A stretch of DNA of 64,000 nucleotides. It comes from Cohnella panacarvi Gsoil 349 (GTDB lineage: Bacteria; Bacillota; Bacilli; Paenibacillales; Paenibacillaceae). Position numbers and translations under genes: made by a program. The stretch spans positions 3,062,936 to 3,126,935 of the forward strand of contig NZ_KI911563.1 in the NCBI RefSeq assembly GCF_000515335.1. Direction: 5' to 3'. The notes under the pieces are model-generated. The model saw only the letters and a program-made list of their open reading frames with translations. It did no database searches and was not told the origin of the DNA. Of the stretch, positions 1-8,891 are shown in pieces. The first letter of the stretch is position 1. The number at the start of each line of letters is the position of its first letter.

Positions 1-417
1 GCGTATTGCCGCCGCTCGGAGGCGGTGCGTACGTTCCGAGTCGACCGCATCGAGCGGGTGGAGGCAACCGAAGAACGATTCGCAAAACCTGATCGGTTCT
101 CCGCGTCCGCCTATTTCCGAGACCAATCCGAACGGGGAAGGGATCCGGACGGGCCGTTGACGGTCATCCGCATCGAGGGAGAGCCCGAGACGCTGAACGC
201 GGTTTGCGGCCACTGGCATATGCGCCACTATTTGACCGAACGGACCGATCGGGAGGCGCGCTTCCTGCTGGACGTTCCGACGATGAACAAGTATCTCCCG
301 TTGTACTTGATGATGTTCGGCACGGCCGTACGCGTCCGGGAGCCGCTTGATTTGAGGCGGCGAATCCGGGAATTGGCCGTCGGTATCGCGGGCAATCACC
401 AAGACGATGCCGATTGA
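1..417 (+). CDS. WYL-domain transcriptional regulator, C-terminal part (runs off left edge)
   Basis: The frame is open from the first base, so the start and the DNA-binding part lie outside the window; an internal GTG at 25 is not a credible start. The visible 138 residues contain RTFRVDRIE followed by an F-rich stretch, which matches the end of the WYL ligand-sensing domain of YafY/DeoR-like regulators, and then the C-terminal extension (roughly residues 50-130) typical of that family. These proteins are cytoplasmic one-component regulators that usually control a neighbouring gene. Family assignment rests on this C-terminal pattern only; the ligand is unknown. Confidence 0.7.
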   Translation, partial: AYCRRSEAVRTFRVDRIERVEATEERFAKPDRFSASAYFRDQSERGRDPDGPLTVIRIEGEPETLNAVCGHWHMRHYLTERTDREARFLLDVPTMNKYLPLYLMMFGTAVRVREPLDLRRRIRELAVGIAGNHQDDAD

Positions 418-512
418 ACTTCGCTGACAGCGGTTGTCAGGGAACTCGGTATACGATATAGGCATGGCTATTGCGGCCGAACGACATCGTATATAAGGAA
501 AGGTGATTGGCT

Positions 513-1028
513 ATGGTTCATCACTCGCATCAATCGTACGACTATCACGCTTGGGCGAACGACAGGCTGTTTGCGCACCTGCGGCAGCTTCCGGAGGAGG
601 CGCTCCATACGGAAGTGACGAGCGTGTTCTCGTCCGTATCGCACGTGCTCGGGCACATCTACTTATTCGACCGACTGTACTTGTCCGTGCTCTCCGAAGT
701 TCCGAACGAGGAAATCTTCCCGAAGATGCAGGGCTGGACGGAGGAAGCGCAGGGCAAAACCGTGGAACAATTGCATACGTTGTTCGCCGACGTAACGGAA
801 CAGTATCGCGGTCTGCTGCGGCGTACGCCTAATCCGGATAAAGAGATAACGATCGAGCATCCGCGCTACGGCCGTCTGGATACGCGATTCTCCGAAATCC
901 TGCAGCATGTGGTCAATCACGGCACGTATCACCGCGGCAACATTACCGCCATGCTGAGGCAGCAGGGACATGCCGGAGTTCCGACCGATTATCTCTTTTA
1001 TATACTTGAACGCGGCGGCTCCCTCTAA
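513..1028 (+). CDS. DinB-family protein
   Basis: A 171-residue four-helix-bundle protein of the DinB/YfiT superfamily, with candidate metal ligands H48 (in HVLGH) and H136/H140 (in HVVNHGTYH), the spacing expected for the family. Members include thiol transferases and uncharacterised damage-inducible proteins, so the reaction cannot be named. ATG at 513 is preferred to an in-frame TTG at 507 because the ribosome binding site GGAAAGGTG (497-505) lies 7 bases before the ATG but almost touches the TTG. It is a single gene following the WYL regulator by about 95 bases; WYL regulators often control such neighbours, but no operator was identified. Confidence 0.85.
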   Translation: MVHHSHQSYDYHAWANDRLFAHLRQLPEEALHTEVTSVFSSVSHVLGHIYLFDRLYLSVLSEVPNEEIFPKMQGWTEEAQGKTVEQLHTLFADVTEQYRGLLRRTPNPDKEITIEHPRYGRLDTRFSEILQHVVNHGTYHRGNITAMLRQQGHAGVPTDYLFYILERGGSL

Positions 1029-1093
1029 AACCGGAATATTATGCTAGAATGGAGTGAGGCTCGCAGCCATATCGCTTACGGGGATGGTTTAAG

Positions 1094-2035
1094 TTGACCT
1101 TGCAGCAATTGAAATATATTCTGACGATCGTCCGGTGCGGCTCGATCAGCGAAGCGGCCAAGCAGCTGTTTATCTCGCAGCCCAGCTTGTCCAGCGCGGT
1201 CAAAGATATCGAGCAGGAGATCGGCATCGAGATTTTCCTCCGTTCGTCCAAAGGCATCGCGCTGTCGAACGACGGCGCAGAATTTCTCTCTTATGCCAGG
1301 CAGGTCGTGGAGCAGGCGGAACTTCTCGAGCAGCGCTATACGAACCGCAAGCCCTCGAAGAAGCTTTTCTCGATCTCCACGCAGCATTATGCCTTCTCGG
1401 TGCAAGCTTTCGTCGGCTTGTTGAAGGAGTTGGGCGTCGACGAGTACGAGTGCACGCTGCGCGAAACCCGAACCTACGAGATTATCGATGACGTGCGGAA
1501 TATGAGGAGCGAGCTCGGAATTATCTATCTTAACGAGTTCAATCGCAAGGTTCTGCAGAAAATATTAAGAGAGAACGATCTGCGGTTTCATCCGCTCTTC
1601 GCAGCCGAGCCGCACGTCTTCATCAGCTCCGACCATCCGCTCGTTTCCAAGCCGATCCTGGAGATCGAAGATTTGGACGATTATCCTTGTCTGGCTTTCG
1701 AGCAGGGCGCATACAACTCGTTCTACTTCTCGGAAGAAATTCTCAGCACGAGAATCCATAAGAAAAAAATACTGGTGAGCGACCGCGCGACGCTGTTCAA
1801 CCTCTTAATCGGACTGAACGGTTACACGATCAGCTCCGGCGTGCTGAACGAGGATTTGAACGGCGGCCAGATCAAATCCGTACGTCTGCGAACGGACGAG
1901 AACATGACGGTCGGGTACATTACGAACCAGAAGGCCAACCCGAGCCGGCTGGGGCTAACCTATTTGCGGAAGCTGAAATCCGTCATCTCCGAATTCGGTT
2001 ATCCGATATTAGACCAAGAGGATGAGCTCGTATGA
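1094..2035 (+). CDS. LysR-family transcriptional regulator
   Basis: 313 residues, the usual LysR length. Residues 1-60 form the winged helix-turn-helix (LQQLKYILTIV, SEAAKQLFISQPSLSSAVKDIE), followed by a linker helix and a periplasmic-binding-protein-like effector domain (about 90-300). The start is TTG at 1094; no stronger alternative exists because the conserved helix begins at once. The C-terminal half resembles regulators of sulfur or amino-acid metabolism. metE lies 4.4 kb downstream on the other strand, so a role in methionine control is possible but not shown. The gene ends directly before a long repeat block. Confidence 0.85.
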   Translation: MTLQQLKYILTIVRCGSISEAAKQLFISQPSLSSAVKDIEQEIGIEIFLRSSKGIALSNDGAEFLSYARQVVEQAELLEQRYTNRKPSKKLFSISTQHYAFSVQAFVGLLKELGVDEYECTLRETRTYEIIDDVRNMRSELGIIYLNEFNRKVLQKILRENDLRFHPLFAAEPHVFISSDHPLVSKPILEIEDLDDYPCLAFEQGAYNSFYFSEEILSTRIHKKKILVSDRATLFNLLIGLNGYTISSGVLNEDLNGGQIKSVRLRTDENMTVGYITNQKANPSRLGLTYLRKLKSVISEFGYPILDQEDELV

Positions 2036-2067
2036 GCTCATTTTTTTATACGACTAGTGTAACGTGC

Positions 2068-2484
2068 GCCATACACTCTTCGCCACACACTCTCCGCCAT
2101 ACACGCTCCACCGTACACGCTCCACCGTACACGCTCCACCGTACACGCTCCACCGTACTCTCTTCTCCACCATACACGCTCCGTCATACACGCTCCGCCA
2201 CACACGCTCCGCCATACACGCTCCACCGTACACTCTCCGCCATACTCTCTTCTCCACCATACACGCTCCACCGTACACGCTCCACCGTACTCTCTTCTCC
2301 ACCATACACGCTCCACCGTACACGCTCCACCGTACTCTCTTCTCCACCATACACGCTCCGCCACACACGCTCCGCCATACACGCTCCGCCATACTCACTA
2401 CGCCATACACTTTCCGCTATACACGCTCCACCGTACTCTCTTCTCCACCATACACGCTCCGCCACACACTCTCCGCCATACTCT
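2068..2484 (+). repeat. 14-bp tandem repeat array (minisatellite-like)
   Basis: About 28-29 head-to-tail copies of a unit close to CCACCGTACACGCT, with variants CCGCCATACACGCT and CCGCCACACACGCT, and a 17-bp variant (CCACCGTACTCTCTTCT) that recurs at intervals. Because 14 is not a multiple of 3, the open frames crossing the array on both strands rotate through the same short peptides and are not credible proteins. The strand bias is extreme: one strand is rich in C, T and A and nearly free of G outside the unit. It starts about 30 bases after the LysR stop codon. Confidence 0.9.
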
Positions 2485-2487
2485 AGA

Positions 2488-2660
2488 ACCTGCGATAGTA
2501 CAGTTATTTCATAGAACCAGTAGGGCATTAAATCAATAAATGCAAATGTGCAGGTGATATCTAGCCGCGTGACTCCATTTAAGGTTTGCAGGACTAATAC
2601 CTGCAATTTTGCAGGATGAAGGGAAAAACGAGCGATTTGGGGTAGGATTAACTGCAGGAT
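2488..2660 (+). repeat. Palindromic intergenic element with CCTGCAA / TTGCAGG arms
   Basis: A short non-coding stretch between the two tandem arrays. It holds a perfect inverted repeat CCTGCAA-TT-TTGCAGG at 2600-2615 plus further TGCAGG copies near 2551, 2588, 2653 and 2661. At 2488 it also has ACCTGCGATAGTACAGTTA, which recurs with two changes at 56028 in another intergenic region. No open frame or ribosome binding site was seen. It looks like a dispersed palindromic family rather than a gene. Confidence 0.6.
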
Positions 2661-2667
2661 TGCAGGT

Positions 2668-3310
2668 GTGGTGCGACTCAATAGCGAGACAAAGTGTGCG
2701 AACCCCCGATGGTGCGACTCAATAGCGAGACAAAGTGTGCGAACCCCCGATGGTGCGACTCAATAGCGAGACAAAGTGTGCGAACCCCCGATGGTGCGAC
2801 GGAAGTAGAAGGACAAAGTGTTGCGAACCCCCGATGGTGCGACGGAAGTAGAAGGACAAAGTGTTGTGAACCCCCGATGGTGCGACGGAAGTAAGAGGAC
2901 AAAGTGTTGCGAACCCCCGATGGAGCGACGGAAGTAGGAAGACAAAGTGTGCGAACCCCCGATGGTGCGACTCAATAGCGAGACAAAGTGTGCGAACCCC
3001 CGATGGAGCGACGGAAGTAGAAGGACAAAGTGTTGCGAACCCCCGATGGAGCGACGGAAGTAGAAGGACAAAGTGTTGCGAACCCCCGATGGAGCGACGG
3101 AAGTAGAAGGACAAAGTGTTGCGAACCCCCGATGGAGCGACGGAAGTAGGAGGACAAAGTGTTGCGAACCCCCGATGGAGCTACGGAAGTAGGAGGACAA
3201 AGTGTTGCGAACCCCCGATGGAGCGACGGAAGTAGGAAGACAAAGTGTGCGAACCCCCGATGGAGCGACGGAAGTAGGAGGACAAAGTGTGCGGCCCCCC
3301 GATGCTGCGA
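2668..3310 (+). repeat. 41/43-bp tandem repeat array
   Basis: About 15 direct copies. Each ends in GAACCCCCGATGG (or CGATGGA) and contains GACAAAGTGT. Two unit types alternate: a 41-bp form with GCGACTCAATAGCGA and a 43-bp form with GCGACGGAAGTAGAAGG and TTGCGAA. The 41-bp type is at the left end and once in the middle (near 2960); the last copy (near 3291) has degenerated to GGCCCCCCGATGCTG. Open frames over the array on the minus strand (peptides such as LHRGFATLCP) are repeat translations and are not reported as genes. Confidence 0.92.
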
Positions 3311-3437
3311 CGGGAGTAGGGTGGGCCGTCCATTCTGCTGCGCTCTGACGCACGTCGCCGTTGGCGCCAAAAGCGACGCCGGGAGAGCCGCGGGACAAGA
3401 TTGGCAACGGTACGCGCTTGAGACGAGCACGCCCGAC

Positions 3438-3462
3438 CGATCCGAGTAGGATCGTTTTTTTT
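3438..3462 (+). terminator. Rho-independent terminator after the repeat block
   Basis: Perfect stem CGATCC / GGATCG with a 5-base loop, followed by eight T residues. No protein gene ends just upstream on this strand, so it may terminate a transcript that crosses the repeat block. Confidence 0.7.
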
Positions 3463-3483
3463 ATTTTTAGAGGCAAGGAAACT

Positions 3484-3543
3484 ATGGCATTTTTTAACTG
3501 GTTAACCGCTCTAATGTTTGCTATCTTGCTACTAAATGCCTAG
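3484..3543 (+). CDS. Possible 19-residue hydrophobic peptide
   Basis: A short ATG frame encoding a very hydrophobic peptide (MAFFNWLTALMFAILLLNA), preceded by AAGGAA three bases before the ATG. It sits between the terminator at 3438 and the SLH-protein start at 3591, so it could be a leader peptide or a small membrane peptide. The length is short enough for chance, and there is no homology to call on. Confidence 0.2.
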   Translation: MAFFNWLTALMFAILLLNA

Positions 3544-3590
3544 TAATTGCTATCCTTAGAGACTTTCTGCCTAGACGAGGAGAGAAATCA

Positions 3591-6389
3591 ATGACAACAA
3601 GACATCGCAAGTCGTTCGGAACAAGAGCGTTCTGCGCGCTGATGAGCGTGCTGCTGGCCATCCCGTTGTTCGCGGCTGCGGCAAGCGCATACCCAGGTCC
3701 GGCTGCGCCGACGTACACGGGGCCTTTGACGTGGACGGAATATACGGAGCCGGTTTCGCCGTCGCCAATCGCGGAATATTTTACCCCGTACGCATTGGCT
3801 TTCGATGGCGACGATAATCTTTACGTTGCGAATTTTAGCAGTCACACGATACAGGAAGGCCCCGAAAGAGGCCGAATCCAACGGATTTCGGACAATGGGT
3901 TGTCCGTCACGGATATCACGTACAATGCGATGGTTACTTATCCGTTCGGCATTGTCGCCGATCATCTTGGCAACGTATACGTAACGGACAATTCGACGAC
4001 CGGAACAAGCGGCAATACGGCTAGAATTCTGAAGCGGGATCCTATCACGGGTACGTGGGAGAACATGAATAACGGAGATATCAAGTTTCCGAGGGGAATT
4101 TCCGCGGACCGGCAAGGCAACTTATACGTCGTCGACAGCGCCATGACGGTAGACAGGCCAACGACAATCTGGAAGTGGTCCAGCCAATCTGAAGAATGGG
4201 GGGCTATTGCAGGCCCTGAGTTTACGGCGGGTTCTTATGGGTTCGACATCGCGGTGGATAGCGCAGGAAACCTATATGTCGATACAGTGGGAGGCAACGG
4301 TAGAATCAAGAAGCTTCCGGCAGGCGGAACGGAGTGGATAGACGTTACGCCGACCTCCGCATCCGTATTCATCGCTTTCGGGATGGGAATCGATGCGCAT
4401 GACAACTTGTATGTCATGAACATGGGTACGGGAAGCGTGTGGAAGCTTGGATGGAACGGGGACTCGGAAGATTGGACGGAGATTGCAGCGACGACAATCG
4501 AAAGCGGTCTATGGGACGTCGCGGCCGACAGCCATGGTTACGTCTATGGAACGAGTATCGTTAACAACAACGTTAAGGCGATGAGGGCAACGGTGAAGTA
4601 TAACGGCAACGGCCAATCGTCTGGGACCGTTCCGTCTGATACTCAAGCCTACCGGCCTGATCAAACCGCAACGGTATTGGGAGCCGGAGACATGATCAAG
4701 ACCGACCGCGTGTTCTCCGGTTGGGCGACTTCGCCGACCGCAACGGTAGCCGAATATGCTCCTGGCGACTCGATCGGCATGACGCAGACGGTCACGCTAT
4801 ATGCGGTATGGACAACGGTTCCGATCGTTACGATAACAGATATACAGCTCGATAATCCCGCGTACACGCTCTCGGTCGGCGGTACGCGCCAATCCGTCGT
4901 AACGGCGGTATACTCCGATACGAGCACCGCGCCGTTAACGTCAGGCGTTACGTTCGCTTCCGATAATACGGCTGTCGCGACCGTCGACGGTACGGGGCTT
5001 GTGACCGCTGTCGCAAGAGGACAAGCCGCGATTACCGCCGAATTCGAAGGCTTGCAAGCAACGGCGACCGTAACGGTTCAAGCTCCGTCGTCTCCTCCGG
5101 CTAGCGGCGCTACGACTCCGCCCGTTCCCGAGCCCGAGCCGGGAGTCGAAATCATCGTCGACGGCGTGAAGCAAGAGAAGCTGGCGACAGCCCGGAAGAA
5201 CGAGGCGGGAGGGAGAACGATCACGACGGTCGTGCTCGATAGCGCGAAGATCGCGGACAAGCTGGATCGCGACAACAGCAAGCTCATCACCATCCCGGTG
5301 GCGGGCAACGGCGGGGACGTCATCGGTCAGTTGAACGTCGGATTGGTCCGGAAGATGCAAGAGAAAGGCGCTTCCGTTCAGATTCAGACCGATCGCGCGA
5401 CCTACACGCTTCCGGCATCGCAGATCGATGTCGACGATATTCTGTCGAAGCTCGGTCAGGGTGCGACTCCGGAAGACATCAAGGTCAATATTCGGATCTC
5501 CGACACCTCAAGCGACAATCAAGAATTAGCGCAGTCCGGAGCTCGGAAGCTCGGAGCTCAGCTCGTACTTCAGCCGATCGACTTCGAAATTACCGTCGAT
5601 TACGGAGCGCGAACCATAGAGGCGAACAAGTTCAACAGCTATGTGGAACGTTCGATCGTCATTCCGGAAGGCGTCGATCCGAGCCGAATTACGACGGGCG
5701 TCGTCCTAAGCCCGGACGGCAGCTTGAGCCATGTTCCGACCGTCGTTAAGCAAGAGAACGGTCAGTACTACGCAACGATCAACAGCTTAACCAACAGTAC
5801 GTATAGCGTAATCTTCAATCCTCGGGAAATGTGGGACGTAAGCAACCATTGGGCGAAGGATGACGTGAACGACTTGAGCTCCCGCTTGATCGTTAGCGGG
5901 GTCACAGGGAAGATGTTCGCGCCGGACGCGACGATTACGCGCGCGGAATTCGCGGCGATCGTAACGCGCGGTCTCGGCATTCGGAGCGCGACTTATGCCG
6001 GCGGCTTCTCGGATGTTGCCGCATCCGACTTGCACGCGGGCGCCATTCAAGCAGTTGCGGATTACAAGCTCGTCTCGGGCTACGAAGACGGAACGTTCCG
6101 TCCGAACGCGCGCATGACCCGCCAAGAAGGGGCAGTCCTGTTAGCCCGGGCGGCAGCGGTCGCGAAGCCGAGCGCGAACCTGGCCGCCGAGGAGATGGAT
6201 CGCTTGTTGTCCGCTTTCTCGGACGGAGGCAATGTCGCCGGCTGGTCCCGTTCAAGCGTCGCGGCGGCAGTCCGACTGCATCTATTGCAGGGCCGCAACG
6301 GCAAGCTTGAGCTCGAAGCGAACTTGACCCGAGCGGAGACGGCGGCGCTCGTGCGTCGGCTGCTTCGCACGGCTAACCTTATCGATTAG
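3591..6389 (+). CDS. SLH-anchored surface protein with NHL-like propeller, InlB-type repeat and Big_2 domain
   Basis: 932 residues with an N-terminal signal peptide (cleavage likely after AAAASA, about residue 33). Residues about 60-330 contain repeated DxxGNLYV motifs typical of NHL/SMP-30 beta-propellers. Residues about 333-406 resemble the Listeria-Bacteroides (InlB B) repeat (FSGWATSP, TLYAVW). Residues about 410-497 are a bacterial Ig-like Big_2 domain (TVDGTGLVTAV, GQAAITAEF). A Pro-rich linker follows, then a domain of unknown type. Residues about 746-932 hold three SLH domains for non-covalent attachment to pyruvylated cell-wall polymer. A ribosome binding site AGGAGAGA precedes the ATG. 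It is likely a cell-surface binding protein; the ligand is unknown. Confidence 0.88.
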   Translation: MTTRHRKSFGTRAFCALMSVLLAIPLFAAAASAYPGPAAPTYTGPLTWTEYTEPVSPSPIAEYFTPYALAFDGDDNLYVANFSSHTIQEGPERGRIQRISDNGLSVTDITYNAMVTYPFGIVADHLGNVYVTDNSTTGTSGNTARILKRDPITGTWENMNNGDIKFPRGISADRQGNLYVVDSAMTVDRPTTIWKWSSQSEEWGAIAGPEFTAGSYGFDIAVDSAGNLYVDTVGGNGRIKKLPAGGTEWIDVTPTSASVFIAFGMGIDAHDNLYVMNMGTGSVWKLGWNGDSEDWTEIAATTIESGLWDVAADSHGYVYGTSIVNNNVKAMRATVKYNGNGQSSGTVPSDTQAYRPDQTATVLGAGDMIKTDRVFSGWATSPTATVAEYAPGDSIGMTQTVTLYAVWTTVPIVTITDIQLDNPAYTLSVGGTRQSVVTAVYSDTSTAPLTSGVTFASDNTAVATVDGTGLVTAVARGQAAITAEFEGLQATATVTVQAPSSPPASGATTPPVPEPEPGVEIIVDGVKQEKLATARKNEAGGRTITTVVLDSAKIADKLDRDNSKLITIPVAGNGGDVIGQLNVGLVRKMQEKGASVQIQTDRATYTLPASQIDVDDILSKLGQGATPEDIKVNIRISDTSSDNQELAQSGARKLGAQLVLQPIDFEITVDYGARTIEANKFNSYVERSIVIPEGVDPSRITTGVVLSPDGSLSHVPTVVKQENGQYYATINSLTNSTYSVIFNPREMWDVSNHWAKDDVNDLSSRLIVSGVTGKMFAPDATITRAEFAAIVTRGLGIRSATYAGGFSDVAASDLHAGAIQAVADYKLVSGYEDGTFRPNARMTRQEGAVLLARAAAVAKPSANLAAEEMDRLLSAFSDGGNVAGWSRSSVAAAVRLHLLQGRNGKLELEANLTRAETAALVRRLLRTANLID

Positions 6390-6400
6390 ACGTTACGCAA

Positions 6401-6447
6401 GAATAGACGGCCACAGGGATACGAATCCTTGTAGCCGTCTATTCGCG
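6401..6447. terminator. Hairpin between convergent genes
   Basis: Perfect 11-bp stem GAATAGACGGC / GCCGTCTATTC separating the SLH protein gene and metE, which converge here. T-runs are weak on both sides, so it probably acts in both directions but only as a moderate terminator. Confidence 0.6.
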
Positions 6448-6448
6448 T

Positions 6449-8719
6449 TTACAGCGATTCCCTGACTTCGAGCGTTGCCTGAACCATGTGCCGCAGGCTT
6501 GCCCAGGTCTCGGTCTCGCCGCGCGTCTTCAGCCCGCAATCGGGATTGACCCACAGCTTGCCTGCATCGATCTTGTCCAGCATCCGATACAGTCCCTGCT
6601 TGATCTCGCCTGCCGTCGGTATGCGCGGGGAGTGAATGTCGTAGACGCCCGGGCCGACTTCGGTCCGGAACCCGCACCCGTTGATGGCGTCGATAATCGC
6701 CAGATCCGAGCGCGAGGCTTCGAATGAGATGACGTCGGCGTCCATCGCGTCGATGTCGCGGATAATATCGCTGAACTGGCTGTAGCACATGTGAGTATGG
6801 ATTTGCGTCTCGGGGCGTACGCCGGCATGCACCAGCCTGAAAGCGGGAATCGCCCAGCTTAAGTATTCGCTCTGCCAATCCGATCTGCGGAGCGGCAGCT
6901 TCTCCCTCAGAGCGGCTTCGTCGATCTGAATGATCTCGATGCCGCTTCGTTCCAGATCGAGCACCTCGTCCCGGATGGCTAAGGCGATCTGATAAGCGCT
7001 ATCCTTCAATCCGATATCCTCGCGAGGGAAGGACCAGTTCAGAATCGTGACCGGTCCGGTCAGCATTCCTTTGACCGGTTTGTCGGTCAAACTCTTCGCA
7101 TAGGTCGAGTATTCGACGGTAATCGGTTTGGAGCGGCTGATGTCTCCCCATATGATCGGCGGTTTCACGCATCGCGTGCCATAGGATTGCACCCATGCCT
7201 GCTCCGTGAACAGAAACCCGTCCAAGCATTCGCCGAAATATTCGACCATGTCGTTGCGCTCGTATTCGCCGTGGACGAGCACGTCCAAGCCGACCGTTTC
7301 TTGGCGGGCGATGCATGCGGCGATCTGTTCGCGGTTAAATTGCTTGTACCGTTCTTCGGTAATCGATCCCTTCTTGAAGGCGGAGCGATTCGCGCGTACT
7401 TCGGCCGTCTGCGGGAACGAGCCGATCGTCGTCGTCGGAAGCGGGGGCAGATTGAACTTCGCCTTCTGCGCGATTGCCCGTTCGGCGAAAGCGGGAAGAC
7501 GCGCGAAGTCGGCTTCGGTCAGCGCAGCCGTACGTGCTTGCAGGGCGGCATTGCCCGTAAAGCGGCTTGCGCCGAAAAGCCGTTCGTTCTCTTGGTAGAG
7601 CGGCGAGGCGACGGGGACATCGTTCGTCAAGATCTCCCGCAGCTCCGCGAGCTCGCGCAGCTTCTCCTCGGCGAAAGCAAGATGCCGCGTGTTCTCCTCC
7701 GGCAGCTTCGTTTCGCCCTTCGTCGAATAAGGCACGTGTAGCAGCGAACAGGAGGAGCTCAGCACGATTTGCCCGGTATGCGACCGCAACTCTTGAACGA
7801 GCGCGATGGCGTTCGCGTACCGGTTCCTCCAGACGTTCTTGCCGTTCAAGACGCCGGCGAACAACGTCTTCTTATCCGAGAAGCCGAATTGCCGGATCAG
7901 ATCCAAAGACCGCTTGCCTTCGATGAAATCGATTCCGATGCCGTCGAACGGGAGCGCTTGAAGCTCTACGTAACCGTCGCGAACGTCCCCGAAGTAAGTC
8001 TGCAAGAGAATGTTGGCGGAGCCTTTATCGGCTAGAATCGCGGAATACAGCTTCTTGAATAAGGCAACGTCGGCCTCCGATAGATCGGTGACGAGAATCG
8101 GTTCGTCGATCTGAATCCATTCCGCGCCTAGCCCGCCCAGCTTCGCAAGGGCGGCAGCGTATGCCTTCGCCGTTGCCTGCACGAAGTCGACGGCTTGTTT
8201 GGCGCCCGTGTACTTGGCGAGCTTAAGCAACGTAAACGCGCCGATCAGGACGGGTTTCGTCGCGATGCCCAGCTCCTTCGCCTCGGCGAACTCGTCGAAC
8301 GGTTTCGTCCCGGCTAGCTGGATCGTCGTCGCGTCGTCGATCTCCGGTACCATGTAATGATAGTTCGTGTTGAACCATTTTTTCATCGACAGCGCCTTTA
8401 CGTCGCCTTGCTCGCCTTGATAGCCCCGAGCCATCGCGAAGTACGTCTCCAGCTCGCCGAGGCCAAGCGCCCGGTACCGCTCCGGGACGATATTGAACAG
8501 GCAGGCGGTATCCAATACCCCGTCGTAGAACGAAAAGTCGTTGGAAGGAATGAACGTGATGCCGTTCTCCCGTTGGATTCGCCAGTGGGCGGCTCTTAGG
8601 TCCGTGCCCGTTCGGATCAGCTCGTCTATCGAAAACCGGCCTTTGAAATAGTTCTCCGAAGCGAATTTGAGTTCCCTCAATGCGCCGATTCTAGGATAGC
8701 CGATAATGGACGTTCTCAT
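6449..8719 (-). CDS. metE: Cobalamin-independent methionine synthase
   Basis: 756 residues, full length for MetE. The enzyme transfers the methyl group of 5-methyltetrahydropteroyl-polyglutamate to homocysteine, the last step of methionine synthesis in the cytoplasm. The N-terminus (IGYPRIGALRELK) and the catalytic C-terminal barrel are both intact. Zinc ligands are visible as H643 and C645 in THMCYS and C728 in NPDCGLKTR, matching H641/C643/C726 of the E. coli enzyme. AGGAGCG precedes the ATG, and a TATAAT box lies on the minus strand at 8753-8758. No SAM, cobalamin or T-box leader can be recognised in the short upstream region, so control is probably by a protein regulator. Confidence 0.97.
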   Translation of the reverse strand: MRTSIIGYPRIGALRELKFASENYFKGRFSIDELIRTGTDLRAAHWRIQRENGITFIPSNDFSFYDGVLDTACLFNIVPERYRALGLGELETYFAMARGYQGEQGDVKALSMKKWFNTNYHYMVPEIDDATTIQLAGTKPFDEFAEAKELGIATKPVLIGAFTLLKLAKYTGAKQAVDFVQATAKAYAAALAKLGGLGAEWIQIDEPILVTDLSEADVALFKKLYSAILADKGSANILLQTYFGDVRDGYVELQALPFDGIGIDFIEGKRSLDLIRQFGFSDKKTLFAGVLNGKNVWRNRYANAIALVQELRSHTGQIVLSSSCSLLHVPYSTKGETKLPEENTRHLAFAEEKLRELAELREILTNDVPVASPLYQENERLFGASRFTGNAALQARTAALTEADFARLPAFAERAIAQKAKFNLPPLPTTTIGSFPQTAEVRANRSAFKKGSITEERYKQFNREQIAACIARQETVGLDVLVHGEYERNDMVEYFGECLDGFLFTEQAWVQSYGTRCVKPPIIWGDISRSKPITVEYSTYAKSLTDKPVKGMLTGPVTILNWSFPREDIGLKDSAYQIALAIRDEVLDLERSGIEIIQIDEAALREKLPLRRSDWQSEYLSWAIPAFRLVHAGVRPETQIHTHMCYSQFSDIIRDIDAMDADVISFEASRSDLAIIDAINGCGFRTEVGPGVYDIHSPRIPTAGEIKQGLYRMLDKIDAGKLWVNPDCGLKTRGETETWASLRHMVQATLEVRESL

Positions 8720-8891
8720 GGTATATCGCTCCTTGCGCTTAAGTTTTGCTTAATTATAGAGCGATCTTCTCGCTATCGAGAAACACATAAATTCTATGCG
8801 GGGATATAGCTTTTCCCTATGTCCTCAATGCATGTTCATACCGATAGAAGGATACAATTGCAGCGCATGACCTTCGAGAGGGTGGTTGAAG

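Noticed and set aside
2032-2681. Several open frames of 110-165 codons on both strands over the 14-bp array
   Set aside because: They are translations of the tandem repeat in rotating frames, lack ribosome binding sites and overlap each other on both strands.
2668-3310. CRISPR array
   Set aside because: Units are contiguous with no unique spacers between them, and no cas genes are in the window.
2678-3476. Open frames up to 238 codons on the minus strand over the 41/43-bp array
   Set aside because: Repetitive peptides (LHRGFATLCP and the like) produced by the DNA repeat; no start site, and the unit length shifts the frame between copies.
8720-8891. SAM riboswitch, cobalamin riboswitch or T-box before metE
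   Set aside because: The upstream region is short, shows none of the conserved blocks and has no terminator.
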